Below, piece after piece: positions 1 to 8,562 of a stretch of DNA of 64,000 nt. The DNA comes from Enterobacteriaceae bacterium RIT714. Lineage in GTDB: Bacteria > Pseudomonadota > Gammaproteobacteria > Enterobacterales > Enterobacteriaceae. A model generated the notes under the pieces. The model was given only the letters and a program-made list of their open reading frames with translations. It searched no databases and was not told the DNA's origin. The translations under genes were made by a program, and so were the position numbers. Each line of letters opens with the position of its first letter. Position 1 is the stretch's first letter. The stretch is taken from assembly GCA_009668015.1 (NCBI GenBank), contig WJYB01000012.1, positions 59,839 to 123,838 of the forward strand, read 5' to 3'.

Positions 1-141
1 GCCTGCAACGTCATCGCCCTGCCAGCAGTGCATGGAGACCGGCAGACGGTCGAGCTGACGCAGCGCCTCCTCGACATCCACGCCCACGGCGGCGAAACGC
101 TGTTTAGCCAGTTCCCAGGCTTGTTCAAGTTGAGTGGTCAT
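1..141 (-). CDS. rhaA: L-rhamnose isomerase, N-terminal part (runs off the window)
   Basis: Only the first 47 codons are inside the window; the gene continues to the left of base 1. The product converts L-rhamnose to L-rhamnulose in the cytoplasm, the first step of rhamnose breakdown. The translated start ([13 protein letters not shown]...) and the later stretch [14 protein letters not shown] match the N-terminus of E. coli RhaA as I know it. The ATG overlaps the TGA stop of rhaB by four bases (ATGA), so the two genes are probably translationally coupled in one rhaBA(D) operon. Metal-binding and catalytic residues lie outside the window and cannot be checked. Confidence 0.95.
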   Translation of the reverse strand, partial: MTTQLEQAWELAKQRFAAVGVDVEEALRQLDRLPVSMHCWQGDDVAG

Positions 142-1607
142 GCGCAAAGCTCCTTTGTCTGTCGTTTTTGCTGAAACTGCGCCCGGCAGGCGGCAATCTC
201 ATGGCAGGGATTGGGGGTGTAGGTGGTGAGGGCGTAATTGCCGGTCACCACCGAACGGAAATCATCAACGTTGGTGAGTTCGTCCAGCGTCATAAGCTGG
301 ATGCCGATGTTGCCGAGCGTAGAGGCCTCGACGGGCCCCGCCACCACTTCGATACCACAGGCGTCGGCGCACAGCTGATTCAACAGCTGGTTCTGGCAGC
401 CGCCGCCGACAATATGTAGCTGGGTGAAGGGTTTACCGCGCAGCGCGACAAGCTCATTCAACACGTCGGCATACAGCAGAGCGAGGCTATCGAAAATGCA
501 GCGCGCCAGCTCGGCCGGGGTGTGGGGCACCGGCTGGGATGCCTCCCGGCAGGCGGCCTGGATTTCGGCGCTCATATTCGTCGGATTGATAAATCGGTCG
601 TCGTTCGGGTTAATCAGAAAACGACAGGCGGTGAGTTTTTCCGTGCTGGCAATCAGCGCCGAAAGGTCGCTGATGTTTTGCTCTTTCAGGACGCGCTGGA
701 GCAGCCACAGCCCCATGATATTTTTCAGCACGCGATAGCGGCCTTCCGCTCCGCCTTCATTGGTGATATTCGCCGCCAGTGCTTTTTCGCAGGTGTACGG
801 CGTTTTGCTCTCAAAGCCCATCAGCGACCAGGTGCCGGACGAGAGATACGCCGCGTCTTTGCTTGCCAGCGGCGAAGCAATGACCGCGCTGGCGGTGTCA
901 TGGCTGGCCACGGCGACGACAGGAATTTCATTCTTCTGCGGGCAAATCCAGTGACCGATCACGTTACCGGGGTGCGTCGGCGTGCCGAACCAGGCGGCAG
1001 AAGCGCCGGTCCAGTTGAGCAGGTTTTCATCCCAGTTATCGGAGTTGATATTGACCAGCTGGGTGGTGGTCGCGTTGGTATATTCCCAGTTCATTTTGCC
1101 GGTCAGGCGATAGCTGAAGTAATCGGGGATCAGCAGGGCGTGGGCGACATTCGCCACTAATTCTGGCTGTTGCTCAACCAGCGCGCGCAGCTGATACAGC
1201 GTATTGAACGGTAAAAACTGAATACCGCTACGTCCGTAAATATCGGCTTTTCCCAGGTGCTCAATCGCACGGGCCATCACGCCATCGGTACGGCTGTCGC
1301 GATAGGAAACGGGCAGGCCAATGCGATGGCCTTCGCGGTCCAGCAGCACAAAATCCACTCCCCACGTATCAATCCCGATACTGTCGATGCGAATACCTTC
1401 CTCGCAGACTTTGTTCAGACCGGTGCGAATTTCGGACTCCAGGCTATCAATATCCCACGTCTCAACGCCGTCCTGTTTTTGCAGGGCGTTAACGAAGCGA
1501 TGAATTTCGCGAAGCGAAAGTGCGCGCTGTTCAGGCGCGTAGCGGGCAAGCATGACGCGGCCGCTGGATGCGCCTAAATCGACAGCCACACAATGGCGAA
1601 AGGTCAT
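138..1607 (-). CDS. rhaB: L-rhamnulokinase
   Basis: FGGY-family sugar kinase that phosphorylates L-rhamnulose at O-1 with ATP; the product is later split by RhaD. The reading frame is open upstream to 1688, but the start at 1607 ([20 protein letters not shown]) gives 489 residues, the E. coli length. The N-terminal VDLGASSGR phosphate-binding loop, DTWGVDF and YRDSRTDG (sugar site) and a C-terminal [14 protein letters not shown] segment (second ATP-binding loop) are all present. It is the first gene of the operon and overlaps rhaA by four bases. Expression should depend on RhaS plus L-rhamnose and on CRP, whose sites are visible upstream. Confidence 0.97.
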   Translation of the reverse strand: MTFRHCVAVDLGASSGRVMLARYAPEQRALSLREIHRFVNALQKQDGVETWDIDSLESEIRTGLNKVCEEGIRIDSIGIDTWGVDFVLLDREGHRIGLPVSYRDSRTDGVMARAIEHLGKADIYGRSGIQFLPFNTLYQLRALVEQQPELVANVAHALLIPDYFSYRLTGKMNWEYTNATTTQLVNINSDNWDENLLNWTGASAAWFGTPTHPGNVIGHWICPQKNEIPVVAVASHDTASAVIASPLASKDAAYLSSGTWSLMGFESKTPYTCEKALAANITNEGGAEGRYRVLKNIMGLWLLQRVLKEQNISDLSALIASTEKLTACRFLINPNDDRFINPTNMSAEIQAACREASQPVPHTPAELARCIFDSLALLYADVLNELVALRGKPFTQLHIVGGGCQNQLLNQLCADACGIEVVAGPVEASTLGNIGIQLMTLDELTNVDDFRSVVTGNYALTTYTPNPCHEIAACRAQFQQKRQTKELCA

Positions 1608-1908
1608 AATCGGGTCCTTCTCAGAGTCATTGCGAGACAGTCTAAGAAAGGGAAGAAAAACGGACCTTCTTGCCACTGACAGGCACAATCCGGCGCTGGC
1701 AAGAAAGCAAAGATGAACGTGAGGGAGTTCACAGTTTCCAGATTTGATGCAGATTGAGGGCCATGTGACGGTGACCGCATTTCCCGATCTTTCCCGTCGT
1801 TTCTTGAAAATCAGACAGCCTTTGCACGCATTGCTGTCAAAAATTGAAGGTGAGCATCGCGGCCCTCACATACTATTTTGAGAACATTTCTCATCGGTGG
1901 TGGCTGTT
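1608..1908. promoter_or_regulatory. rhaB-rhaS divergent control region
   Basis: A 301-bp region without genes between divergent rhaB and rhaS. For rhaB (minus strand) there is a -10-like TAGACT at 1639-1644. Two perfect inverted arms, TTCTTGCCA at 1667-1675 and TGGCAAGAA at 1697-1705, match the expected position of the two RhaS half-sites just upstream of -35. A CRP site follows at 1718-1733. The rhaS side holds a TACTAT -10 candidate near 1870. RhaS at the rhaBAD promoter and RhaR at the rhaSR promoter is established for E. coli; exact RhaR contacts here are inferred, not seen. Confidence 0.8.
1718..1733 (-). promoter_or_regulatory. CRP site of the rhaB promoter
   Basis: On the minus strand the site reads TGTGA-ACTCCC-TCACG, nine of the ten conserved positions of the CRP consensus TGTGA-N6-TCACA. 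It lies directly upstream of the inverted RhaS half-sites, the same arrangement as in E. coli. Confidence 0.8.
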
Positions 1909-2745
1909 ATGACCGTACTGCACAGCGTGGATTTTTTTCCTTCCGGAAGCTCGCCTGTGGCGATTGAGCCACGGCTCCCTCAGGCGGCATTTCCTGAACA
2001 TCATCATGATTTTCATGAAATTGTGATTGTTGAGCATGGCACGGGGATTCACGTGTTTAATGGCCAGCCCTATACCATCAGCGGCGGAACAGTGTGCTTC
2101 GTGCGGGACCATGACCGGCACTTGTATGAACATACCGATAACCTGTGCCTGACTAACGTGCTTTACCGTTCGCCGGATGCGTTTCAGTTTTTGTCGGGAG
2201 TCAACCAACTGCTACCGCAGGAAAAGGACGGCCAATACCCTTCGCACTGGCGGGTGAACCAGACCACGCTGCAGCAGGTGCGTCAGCTGGTGGGCCAGAT
2301 GGAGAACGCGGAAGACGACGACGAAACCCACGCGCGTGCCAGCCGCGAAATGCATTTCATGCAATTATTGGTTCTTCTGCGGCGCAGCAGTCTGGTGGAA
2401 GGTGCGGAAAACAATGATGCGCGGCTGAATTTACTGATGGCCTGGCTGGAAGATCACTTCGCGGAAGATGTGTGCTGGGAGACGGTGGCGGATACCTTTT
2501 CGCTTTCGCTCAGGACGTTGCACCGTCAGCTCAAACAGCATACTGGCTTAACGCCGCAGCGTTATTTGAACCGCCTGCGTCTTATCAAGGCGCGACATCT
2601 TCTGCGCCATACCGACGAGAGCGTGACGAACATCGCTTATCGCTGCGGTTTTGGTGACAGTAATCACTTTTCGACGCTTTTTCGCCGCGAATTCAGTTGG
2701 TCGCCGCGCGATATTCGCCAGGGCAGAGATGCCTCCCTTCAGTAA
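1909..2745 (+). CDS. rhaS: AraC-family activator of rhaBAD
   Basis: Rhamnose-responsive activator of the rhaBAD operon. The 278-residue protein has an N-terminal cupin with [16 protein letters not shown], which binds L-rhamnose in this family, and a C-terminal pair of helix-turn-helix motifs ([19 protein letters not shown] and [19 protein letters not shown]). The start at 1909 ([13 protein letters not shown]) is preferred over 1897 because it matches E. coli RhaS. It is followed after 72 bp by rhaR, with a strong hairpin in the gap. Its own transcription should be driven by RhaR from the shared divergent region. Confidence 0.95.
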   Translation: MTVLHSVDFFPSGSSPVAIEPRLPQAAFPEHHHDFHEIVIVEHGTGIHVFNGQPYTISGGTVCFVRDHDRHLYEHTDNLCLTNVLYRSPDAFQFLSGVNQLLPQEKDGQYPSHWRVNQTTLQQVRQLVGQMENAEDDDETHARASREMHFMQLLVLLRRSSLVEGAENNDARLNLLMAWLEDHFAEDVCWETVADTFSLSLRTLHRQLKQHTGLTPQRYLNRLRLIKARHLLRHTDESVTNIAYRCGFGDSNHFSTLFRREFSWSPRDIRQGRDASLQ

Positions 2746-2778
2746 CGCGAGCAGAATCACCGTTTTTTTGCCGTAAAA

Positions 2779-2805
2779 CGGCTAATAATGTCAGGTTATT
2801 AGCCG
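2779..2805 (+). promoter_or_regulatory. Perfect 10-bp hairpin in the rhaS-rhaR gap
   Basis: CGGCTAATAA at 2779-2788 and TTATTAGCCG at 2796-2805 are exact inverted repeats around a seven-base loop. No run of T follows, so it is not an intrinsic terminator. It ends a few bases before the GAGGTG Shine-Dalgarno of rhaR and could tune translation of rhaR or mRNA stability. The role is inferred. Confidence 0.6.
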
Positions 2806-2817
2806 CTGAGGTGAGTT

Positions 2818-3666
2818 GTGGGCGCTCCGTTAATTCTTCGCAAATCCGATTTCTTTGCCAGTGCCGGGCAGGCGGTGGCGGTCGCCGATCGCTATCCGCA
2901 AAATGTCTTTGCGGAGCATACCCACGAGTTTTACGAGCTGGTGCTGGTGTGGCGGGGTAACGGGCTGCACGTCCTCAATGACCGTCCCTGGCGCATCACC
3001 CGTGGCGATCTGTTTTATATTCGCGCTGAAGATAAACACTCCTACGCATCGGTGAACGATCTGGTGCTGCAAAATGTCATTTATTGTCCTGAAAGACTCA
3101 AACTGAACGTTGACTGGTCAGGACTGATTCCCGGCTTTCATGAGGCGCACACCGCACCGCACTGGCGGTTGAGCAGCACGGGCATGACTCAGGTTCGACA
3201 CGTCATCACTCAGCTTGAGCAGGAGAGCCAGAAAGCTGAACCGGGGGCGAATGAGATGGCCGAACTGCTTTTTGCCCAGCTGGTGATGACCCTCAAACGC
3301 TATCGCTACGCGACGGATAATCCCTCTGCCAATGAGCAAGAAGCGTTGCTTGATAAACTCATTACCACCCTGGCGGGCAGCCTGAACCGGAGCTTTGTGC
3401 TGGAGAAATTCTGCGAGCGGGAGCAGTGCAGCGAACGAGCGCTGCGCCAGCAGTTCCGCACTCAGACAGGGATGACGGTGAATCACTATCTGCGCCAGCT
3501 GCGGATCTGTCATGCCCAGTATTTGCTGCAACATACCGAGCTGATGGTGAGTGAAGTGTCTACGCGCTGTGGCTTTGAGGACAGCAACTACTTTTCTGTG
3601 GTCTTCAACCGTGAGGTAGGAATGACGCCGGTTCAGTGGCGTCATCGTAGTCGAAAAGCCGCGTAG
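2818..3666 (+). CDS. rhaR: AraC-family activator of rhaSR
   Basis: Second rhamnose-responsive AraC-type activator; in E. coli RhaR activates the rhaSR promoter. The protein has 282 residues, with an N-terminal cupin ([16 protein letters not shown], then GDLFYI) and a C-terminal two-HTH DNA-binding domain ([16 protein letters not shown] and [19 protein letters not shown]). The start is a GTG at 2818 with GAGGTG seven bases upstream; no ATG in the frame gives a better fit, and the length equals E. coli RhaR. In E. coli the rhamnose permease gene rhaT follows on the opposite strand, but none is found between here and sodA. Confidence 0.93.
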   Translation: MGAPLILRKSDFFASAGQAVAVADRYPQNVFAEHTHEFYELVLVWRGNGLHVLNDRPWRITRGDLFYIRAEDKHSYASVNDLVLQNVIYCPERLKLNVDWSGLIPGFHEAHTAPHWRLSSTGMTQVRHVITQLEQESQKAEPGANEMAELLFAQLVMTLKRYRYATDNPSANEQEALLDKLITTLAGSLNRSFVLEKFCEREQCSERALRQQFRTQTGMTVNHYLRQLRICHAQYLLQHTELMVSEVSTRCGFEDSNYFSVVFNREVGMTPVQWRHRSRKAA

Positions 3667-3975
3667 AAGCAGGGCACTGATAGTCCACGGCAGAATGAGC
3701 CAGCAAACCGTACCGCGTCTCCCCTCCGATCCCGATGAGTGTAAAAATTAAGCGGTGAGCGAACCTTCACAAGGTTGCCGCCCTTTTGTTGACTCTGGCA
3801 GTCAGCGCGCTAACCGCGTGAGCAGACTCGCAAAGTTAGCATTGATACAAAAGTGAATAACCTTATAAAAACTACGGCATTGATAATCATTTTCAATATC
3901 ATTTAATTAACTATAATGAACCAACTGCTTACGCGGCATTAACAGCTGTGCCGCCCGACAATAATGGAGAGGATT
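3667..3975. promoter_or_regulatory. rhaR-sodA intergenic region with sodA promoter
   Basis: 309 bp without a gene. The first half has no clear signal apart from a small dyad (AACCTT at 3762-3767, AAGGTT at 3771-3776). The second half closely resembles the E. coli sodA control region: a Fur-box-like stretch starting TGATAATCATTTTCAATATC at 3881 and a TATAAT -10 at 3912-3917. In E. coli sodA is controlled by Fur, ArcA, FNR, SoxS and others; only the Fur-like box is recognisable by eye here. Confidence 0.7.
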
Positions 3976-4596
3976 ATGAGTTATACACTGCCATCCCTGC
4001 CGTATGCCTATGACGCACTGGAACCGCATTTCGACAAGCAGACGATGGAAATCCATCACACTAAACACCACCAGACTTACGTGAACAACGCGAATGCTGC
4101 GCTGGAAAGCCTGCCGGAATTCGCCAGCCTGTCTGCTGAAGAGCTGATCACTAAACTGGATCAACTGCCCGCTGACAAGAAAACCGTTCTGCGTAACAAC
4201 GCGGGCGGTCACGCTAACCACAGCCTGTTCTGGAAAGGCCTGAAAACCGGCACGACCCTGCAGGGCGATCTGAAAGCGGCTATCGAGCGCGATTTCGGTT
4301 CCGTGGATAACTTCAAAGCCGAGTTTGAAAAAGCGGCTGCGACCCGTTTCGGTTCTGGCTGGGCATGGCTGGTACTGAAAGGTGACAAACTGGCGGTGGT
4401 TTCTACCGCTAACCAGGACTCCCCGCTGATGGGTGAAGCGATTTCTGGCGCATCTGGCTTCCCGATTGTGGGCCTGGATGTGTGGGAACACGCTTACTAC
4501 CTGAAATTCCAGAACCGTCGCCCTGATTACATCAAAGCATTCTGGGACGTAGTGAACTGGGACGAAGCAGCAGCGCGTTTCGCCGCTAAAAAATAA
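3976..4596 (+). CDS. sodA: Manganese superoxide dismutase
   Basis: Cytoplasmic enzyme converting superoxide to oxygen and hydrogen peroxide. The 206-residue product has the N-terminal [20 protein letters not shown] signature, metal ligands in [13 protein letters not shown] (His), GHANHSLFW (His) and the DVWEHAYY signature (Asp and His). The GGHANHS and active-site context fit the manganese form. The frame opens at 3964, but the second ATG at 3976 gives the E. coli N-terminus. A Fur-like box overlaps the promoter, and a strong terminator follows. Confidence 0.98.
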   Translation: MSYTLPSLPYAYDALEPHFDKQTMEIHHTKHHQTYVNNANAALESLPEFASLSAEELITKLDQLPADKKTVLRNNAGGHANHSLFWKGLKTGTTLQGDLKAAIERDFGSVDNFKAEFEKAAATRFGSGWAWLVLKGDKLAVVSTANQDSPLMGEAISGASGFPIVGLDVWEHAYYLKFQNRRPDYIKAFWDVVNWDEAAARFAAKK

Positions 4597-4619
4597 GGTT
4601 GCACGATAGCCTGTGAGAA

Positions 4620-4644
4620 GCGAGTCTGATGACTCGCTTTTTTT
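4620..4644 (+). terminator. Intrinsic terminator of sodA
   Basis: Stem GCGAGTC (4620-4626) and GACTCGC (4631-4637) with a TGAT loop, followed by seven T. It ends 26 bp before the yiiM start, so yiiM probably has its own promoter or relies on read-through. Confidence 0.9.
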
Positions 4645-4670
4645 GTATCTGCATAAAGGAGCAACGATAC

Positions 4671-5345
4671 ATGCACTATCCGGTTAATGTGTTTACAGGC
4701 AAGGTAAAGGACTACGACGGCAGCCGTCCGAGCGCGATTGCCAAAGTGCAGGTCGACGGCGAACTGACGCTGACCGAGCTTGGGCTGGCGGGTGATGAGC
4801 AGGCCGAAAAGAAAATCCACGGCGGGCCTGAGCGCGCGCTGTGCCACTATCCTCGCGAGCACTATCTCCACTGGGCGCGAGAGTTTCCCGATCAGGCTGA
4901 TTTATTTGTTGCCCCTGCCTTTGGCGAAAACCTGTCAACGGATGGGATGAACGAGAAGAATGTCTTTATCGGCGATATTTTCCGCTGGGGAGATGCGCTG
5001 ATTCAGGTCACGCAGCCGCGCTCCCCGTGCTTTAAGCTCAACTTCCATTTTGGGATCAGCGATATGTCCGCTCAGATGCAAAGTGCAGGCAAAACCGGCT
5101 GGCTGTATCGCGTCGTTTTAGCCGGACAGGTGTCGGCTGATGCACCGCTGGAGTTGCTTTCGCGTCTTAGTGATGTGTCGGTGTATGACGCCTGCGCGAT
5201 CGCCTGGCACATGCCGTTTGACGATGAGCAATATCGTCGTCTGTTGTCGGCCGCAGGGCTTTCGACAAGCTGGACCAGAACGATGCAGAAGCGGCGTGTT
5301 AACGCCGAGATCGAAGACAATTCGCGAAGATTATGGGGTAAATAG
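4671..5345 (+). CDS. yiiM: MOSC-domain protein YiiM
   Basis: The 224-residue product has a MOSC domain (molybdenum cofactor sulfurase C-terminal type), with GDEQAEKKIHGG and FGENLSTDG in the N-terminal half and the Cys of QPRSPCFKL as the likely cofactor ligand. E. coli YiiM is linked to reduction of N-hydroxylated compounds such as 6-hydroxylaminopurine, using molybdenum cofactor. The start at 4671 is chosen over 4629 because AAGGAGC lies just upstream and the N-terminus MHYPVNVFTGK matches the E. coli one. In E. coli kdgT lies between sodA and yiiM; it is absent here. Confidence 0.92.
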   Translation: MHYPVNVFTGKVKDYDGSRPSAIAKVQVDGELTLTELGLAGDEQAEKKIHGGPERALCHYPREHYLHWAREFPDQADLFVAPAFGENLSTDGMNEKNVFIGDIFRWGDALIQVTQPRSPCFKLNFHFGISDMSAQMQSAGKTGWLYRVVLAGQVSADAPLELLSRLSDVSVYDACAIAWHMPFDDEQYRRLLSAAGLSTSWTRTMQKRRVNAEIEDNSRRLWGK

Positions 5346-5376
5346 GGTTGTTTTCTTGCTCCTCGCCCGGCCTTCT

Positions 5377-5680
5377 CCCCTCACCCCAGCCCTCTCCCCA
5401 AAGGGGCGAGGGGGAAAAGACGCGTCCGGGGCGTTGAGGGTGGCGGCGAAAAGACCGTTCGGATCCGTCTTCTCCCCCTGAAGGTGGCGGGGAAAACACC
5501 GTTCGGATCCGTCTTCTCCCCTGAAAGTGGCGGGGGAAAGACCGTTTGGAGATGTCTTCTCTCCTGAAGGTGACGGGAGAAAAGGGCAGGCGGAGCAGTC
5601 CTGTCTGCAGAAAGAACCGAGGGTAAAGATCGTCTGAATCAGTCCCCTCTCCCCTGGGGGGAGAGGGTTAGGGTGAGGGG
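5377..5680. repeat. Palindromic repeat cassette between yiiM and cpxA
   Basis: The 344-bp gap between convergent yiiM and cpxA is almost filled by one structured element. It begins CCCCTCACCCCAGCCCTCTC at 5377 and ends with the inverted counterpart ...GAGAGGGTTAGGGTGAGGGG at 5680. Inside are about three direct repeats of 43-44 bp beginning at 5453, 5497 and 5540, each reading (G/C)ACCGTT(C/T)GGA followed by a GTCTTCTC...CCTGAA(A/G)GTG(G/A)CGGG segment. The same ends flank the elements at 18039 and 34121. No gene is apparent inside. It lies between convergent 3' ends, so it could also serve as a bidirectional terminator or RNA end. Confidence 0.85.
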
Positions 5681-5689
5681 AATTTAACG

Positions 5690-7063
5690 CTACGAACGCT
5701 TATACAGCGGCAGCCAGAGCGTCAAGCGCAAACCACCCAGCGGGCTGTCGTCGGCTTTAACCCAGCCACGATGCTGCTGAATAGCGGTTTCAACGATGGC
5801 CAGCCCCAGCCCCGTGCCGCCAGACTCACGATCGCGGGCTTCGTCTGTACGATAGAACGGACGGAAAATCTGCTCGCGATCTTCCGCGCTAACGCCAGGA
5901 CCGTCATCATCCACGTTAATGGTAATGCCGTCTTTATCGACCGAGAACGCCACCTCAATCTTCGTATGCGAATAGCGCAGGGCGTTACGCACGATATTCT
6001 CCAGCGCGCTCTCCAGCGTGTTGGGGTTCCCGTACAGCGGCCATGGCCCAGGCGGGAAGTTAACGGTGAACGATTTACCCATCTGTTCGGCTTCGAACGC
6101 GGCGTTATCGAGCACTTCATGCCACAGATGATTCGCTTTGACCGTCTCACTCACCAGCGCATTTTTCTGCTGATTGCGCGACATCACCAGCAGATCGTTG
6201 ATCATGCTGTCCAGACGATGCGCTTCCATCTCAATACGTTCCAGCTCCTTGCTTTCACCACTGCGGCGACGCAACAGTGCCGTCCCCAGCTGCAGGCGTG
6301 TCAGCGGAGTGCGCAGCTCGTGGGAGATGTCCGACAGCAGGCGTTGCTGCGTGGTCATCATTCGTTCAAGCGCGGTCACCATCTGGTTAAAACTGGCACC
6401 AGCGGCGAGGAATTCTTGCGGCCCGGCTTCCAGTTCCGGGTGCTGTCGCAGGTTGCCCTGCGCCACTTCATCGGCGGCGTTTTTCAACTTACGCGCCGGT
6501 TTTGCCAGGCTCCACGCCAGCCAGAGCAGCAGCGGAGAACTGAGCAGCATGGTGACAATCAGCAGCAGCAGCGGTCGGTCAAACAGCAGGTTGATAAAGT
6601 CGGTTTGCGAGCTGCTCGCTGGTCGAATCAGATAGAGTTGGTAATTATCTTCCCCATCCCTGATGGAAAATGGCCCTACCATCTCTACCCGACCATACTT
6701 TTTCTTCTGTGGATGATCGGCGTTATCCGCCTGGCCAATGAAGTTGCGGATGATCTGCATTTCATTGCGTTCCGCACCAATGACGCGGCCTTCGCTGGTC
6801 ACCAGCAGCAAGCGTTGTCCGGGCGGCGCCCACTTGTCGATAGCGCGAAAGAGCCTGCGCCACCACATCAAATCGTTGGGCGGGTCGTTTGCCAGTTCGG
6901 CTTCCACGTGCTGTTCGATCATCACGCCCTGACGTTGCTCGCTGTCGAGAAGCTCCGTCATCTGGCGTGAGTCGAGTTTTGGCAACATCAAAACCAGCAT
7001 TAAAACCAGTGCCAGCGTCAGCCAGAATATGGCAAAGATGCGGGCGGTTAAGCTGCCTATCAT
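5690..7063 (-). CDS. cpxA: Envelope-stress sensor histidine kinase CpxA
   Basis: Inner-membrane sensor of misfolded envelope proteins that phosphorylates and dephosphorylates CpxR. At 457 residues it has the E. coli length. It has a first membrane helix near residues 8-29 (FAIFWLTLALVLMLVLM), a periplasmic domain, a second helix near 165-185, a HAMP linker, the phospho-acceptor His in DISHELRTPLTRL (about residue 248) and ATPase boxes ENIVRNALRYS, DDDGPGV and GGTGLGLAIV. Its ATG overlaps the end of cpxR by four bases, so the pair forms one operon. The 3' end abuts a palindromic repeat cassette. Confidence 0.97.
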   Translation of the reverse strand: MIGSLTARIFAIFWLTLALVLMLVLMLPKLDSRQMTELLDSEQRQGVMIEQHVEAELANDPPNDLMWWRRLFRAIDKWAPPGQRLLLVTSEGRVIGAERNEMQIIRNFIGQADNADHPQKKKYGRVEMVGPFSIRDGEDNYQLYLIRPASSSQTDFINLLFDRPLLLLIVTMLLSSPLLLWLAWSLAKPARKLKNAADEVAQGNLRQHPELEAGPQEFLAAGASFNQMVTALERMMTTQQRLLSDISHELRTPLTRLQLGTALLRRRSGESKELERIEMEAHRLDSMINDLLVMSRNQQKNALVSETVKANHLWHEVLDNAAFEAEQMGKSFTVNFPPGPWPLYGNPNTLESALENIVRNALRYSHTKIEVAFSVDKDGITINVDDDGPGVSAEDREQIFRPFYRTDEARDRESGGTGLGLAIVETAIQQHRGWVKADDSPLGGLRLTLWLPLYKRS

Positions 7064-7758
7064 GAAGCGGAAACCATCAGATACCCGCGACCCCGCAGGG
7101 TTTTAAACCACGGGTGACCGTCTTTGCGCTCCGGCAGCTTACGGCGCAGGTTAGAGATGTGCATGTCGATGGCGCGGTCAAACGGCGTGAGGCGTTTGCC
7201 CAGCACTTCCTGACTCAGGTGCTCACGCGATACCACCTGGCCGAGGTGCTGCGCCAGCAGATAAAGCAGGGTGAACTCGGTGCCGGTCAGTTCCAGCGTT
7301 TGTCCATCGAAGCTCGCTTCCTGACGACCCGGATTCAGGCTCAGGGAGTCAACTTCAAGCGTCGGTGAACTGTTATCGCTGTTCTGCTGTTGCTCGCTCC
7401 AGTGGGAACGGCGCAGGATGGCACGAATTCGTGCAACCAGTTCGCGGTCGTTGAACGGCTTGGGTAAATAGTCATCCGCGCCCAGCTCGAGGCCAAGTAC
7501 GCGATCCAGTTCGCTGCCGCGCGCGGTCAGCATGATTACAGGTGTCTGGTGTGTCTGGCGTAGTTCTTTAAGCGTATCAATACCGTTTTTCTTCGGCATC
7601 ATCACGTCAAGCAAAAGCAAGTCGATGCTGTCATCAAGCAGGCTCAGCGCCTGTTCCCCGTCATGGGCAACCAGAACATTAAAGCCTTCCATGTCGAGCA
7701 GCTCTTTTAAAAGAGATGTGAGCTCTCGGTCATCATCAACTAACAGGATTTTATTCAT
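7060..7758 (-). CDS. cpxR: Response regulator CpxR
   Basis: OmpR/PhoB-family regulator of 232 residues. The receiver domain has the acidic pocket KILLVDDDREL, the phosphorylation site LLLLDVMMPKKNG (Asp near 51) and the conserved Lys in DYLPKPF. The C-terminal winged helix ends in HISNLRRKLPERKDG...TLRGRGYLMV. Phospho-CpxR activates envelope chaperone and protease genes, including the divergent cpxP and its own operon. A CpxR box lies 56 bp upstream of the start. Confidence 0.98.
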   Translation of the reverse strand: MNKILLVDDDRELTSLLKELLDMEGFNVLVAHDGEQALSLLDDSIDLLLLDVMMPKKNGIDTLKELRQTHQTPVIMLTARGSELDRVLGLELGADDYLPKPFNDRELVARIRAILRRSHWSEQQQNSDNSSPTLEVDSLSLNPGRQEASFDGQTLELTGTEFTLLYLLAQHLGQVVSREHLSQEVLGKRLTPFDRAIDMHISNLRRKLPERKDGHPWFKTLRGRGYLMVSAS

Positions 7759-7813
7759 TGTTTAAATACCTCCGAGGCAGAAATTACGACATCAAGGCTA
7801 TCTAATCCATGAC

Positions 7814-7828
7814 TTTACGTTGTTTTAC
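7814..7828 (-). promoter_or_regulatory. CpxR box between cpxR and cpxP
   Basis: On the minus strand the site reads GTAAA-ACAAC-GTAAA, an exact match to the CpxR consensus GTAAA-N5-GTAAA. It lies in the 150-bp gap between divergent cpxR and cpxP and probably serves both promoters. Confidence 0.9.
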
Positions 7829-7908
7829 ACCCCCTGACGCATGTTTGCAGCCTGAATCGTATGCTGTCTCTCGTTGAATCGCGACACGAAAGATTTTGGG
7901 AGCAAGTG

Positions 7909-8409
7909 ATGCGCAAAGTTACCGCTGCCGTCATGGCCTCAACACTGGCGTTTAGTGCTCTTAGCCAGGCTGCTGGAGTCATTACTGGCGATAACGGGTC
8001 CTCAGCAGAGGGCATTACGCAGCACAGTGGCCAAAGCCATATGTTTGACGGCATAAGTTTAACCGAACATCAGCGTCAACAGATGCGAGATCTGATGCAC
8101 AGGGCAAGACACGATCAGCCCCCTGTTAATGTTAGCGAAATGGAGACAATGCATCGCCTTGTCACCGCAGAAAATTTTGACGAAAGCGCTGTGCGCGCTC
8201 AGGCAGAAAAGATGGCGCAGGAACACGTTGCCCGCCAGGTCGAAATGGCCCGGGTTCGCAACCAGATGTTTCACCTGCTGTCGCCCGAGCAGCAAGCGGC
8301 TTTGAATGATAAACATCAGCAACGAATGGACCAGTTGCGTGAGGTTGCCCGGATGCAACAAAGCTCAGCGATGACGCTTTTTAGTAGCAATACCCGTAGT
8401 AACCAGTAG
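7909..8409 (+). CDS. cpxP: Periplasmic CpxA inhibitor and chaperone CpxP
   Basis: Periplasmic adaptor that dampens CpxA and delivers misfolded proteins to DegP. The 166-residue product starts with a signal peptide ([22 protein letters not shown], cleavage near residue 22) and carries two LTxxQ-type motifs, [13 protein letters not shown] and [15 protein letters not shown], typical of the CpxP/Spy family. The frame opens at 7861; the ATG at 7909 is chosen because a signal peptide follows directly and the length fits E. coli CpxP. The 3' end of the transcript carries the sRNA CpxQ. Confidence 0.95.
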   Translation: MRKVTAAVMASTLAFSALSQAAGVITGDNGSSAEGITQHSGQSHMFDGISLTEHQRQQMRDLMHRARHDQPPVNVSEMETMHRLVTAENFDESAVRAQAEKMAQEHVARQVEMARVRNQMFHLLSPEQQAALNDKHQQRMDQLREVARMQQSSAMTLFSSNTRSNQ

Positions 8410-8415
8410 ACCCTG

Positions 8416-8473
8416 TTTTCCTTGCCATAGACACCATCCCTGTCTTCCCCCTCATGATGAGGGGGTTTTTTTT
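8416..8473 (+). ncRNA. cpxQ: CpxQ small RNA, from the cpxP 3' UTR
   Basis: The sequence from TTTTCCTTGCCATAGACACC through the terminator is almost identical to the known Salmonella/E. coli CpxQ and is exactly 58 nt. CpxQ is cut from cpxP mRNA by RNase E and, with Hfq, represses envelope-protein mRNAs. The 5' half up to CTGTCTTC is conserved to the base as I recall it; only the terminator loop differs. Processing is inferred by homology. Confidence 0.88.
8447..8473 (+). terminator. Intrinsic terminator of cpxP/CpxQ
   Basis: Perfect stem CCCCCTCAT (8447-8455) and ATGAGGGGG (8457-8465) followed by eight T. Confidence 0.95.
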
Positions 8474-8562
8474 GCCCTTCATTCAAGTTTGTTAACGGTT
8501 TATTCATCCTTTGACTCCTTGCTCATCCGTTATACTAGCGGCATGGCCTGGCAGGAGTGTTT

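Noticed and set aside
1847..1871. GTGAG...CTCAC pair before rhaS as a CRP site
   Set aside because: The spacing between the halves is far longer than the six bases of a CRP site.
2779..2805. Terminator between rhaS and rhaR
   Set aside because: Perfect stem but no T run after it, and rhaR is normally co-transcribed with rhaS.
5771..6970. 399-codon frame antisense to cpxA
   Set aside because: Shadow of the intact kinase gene.
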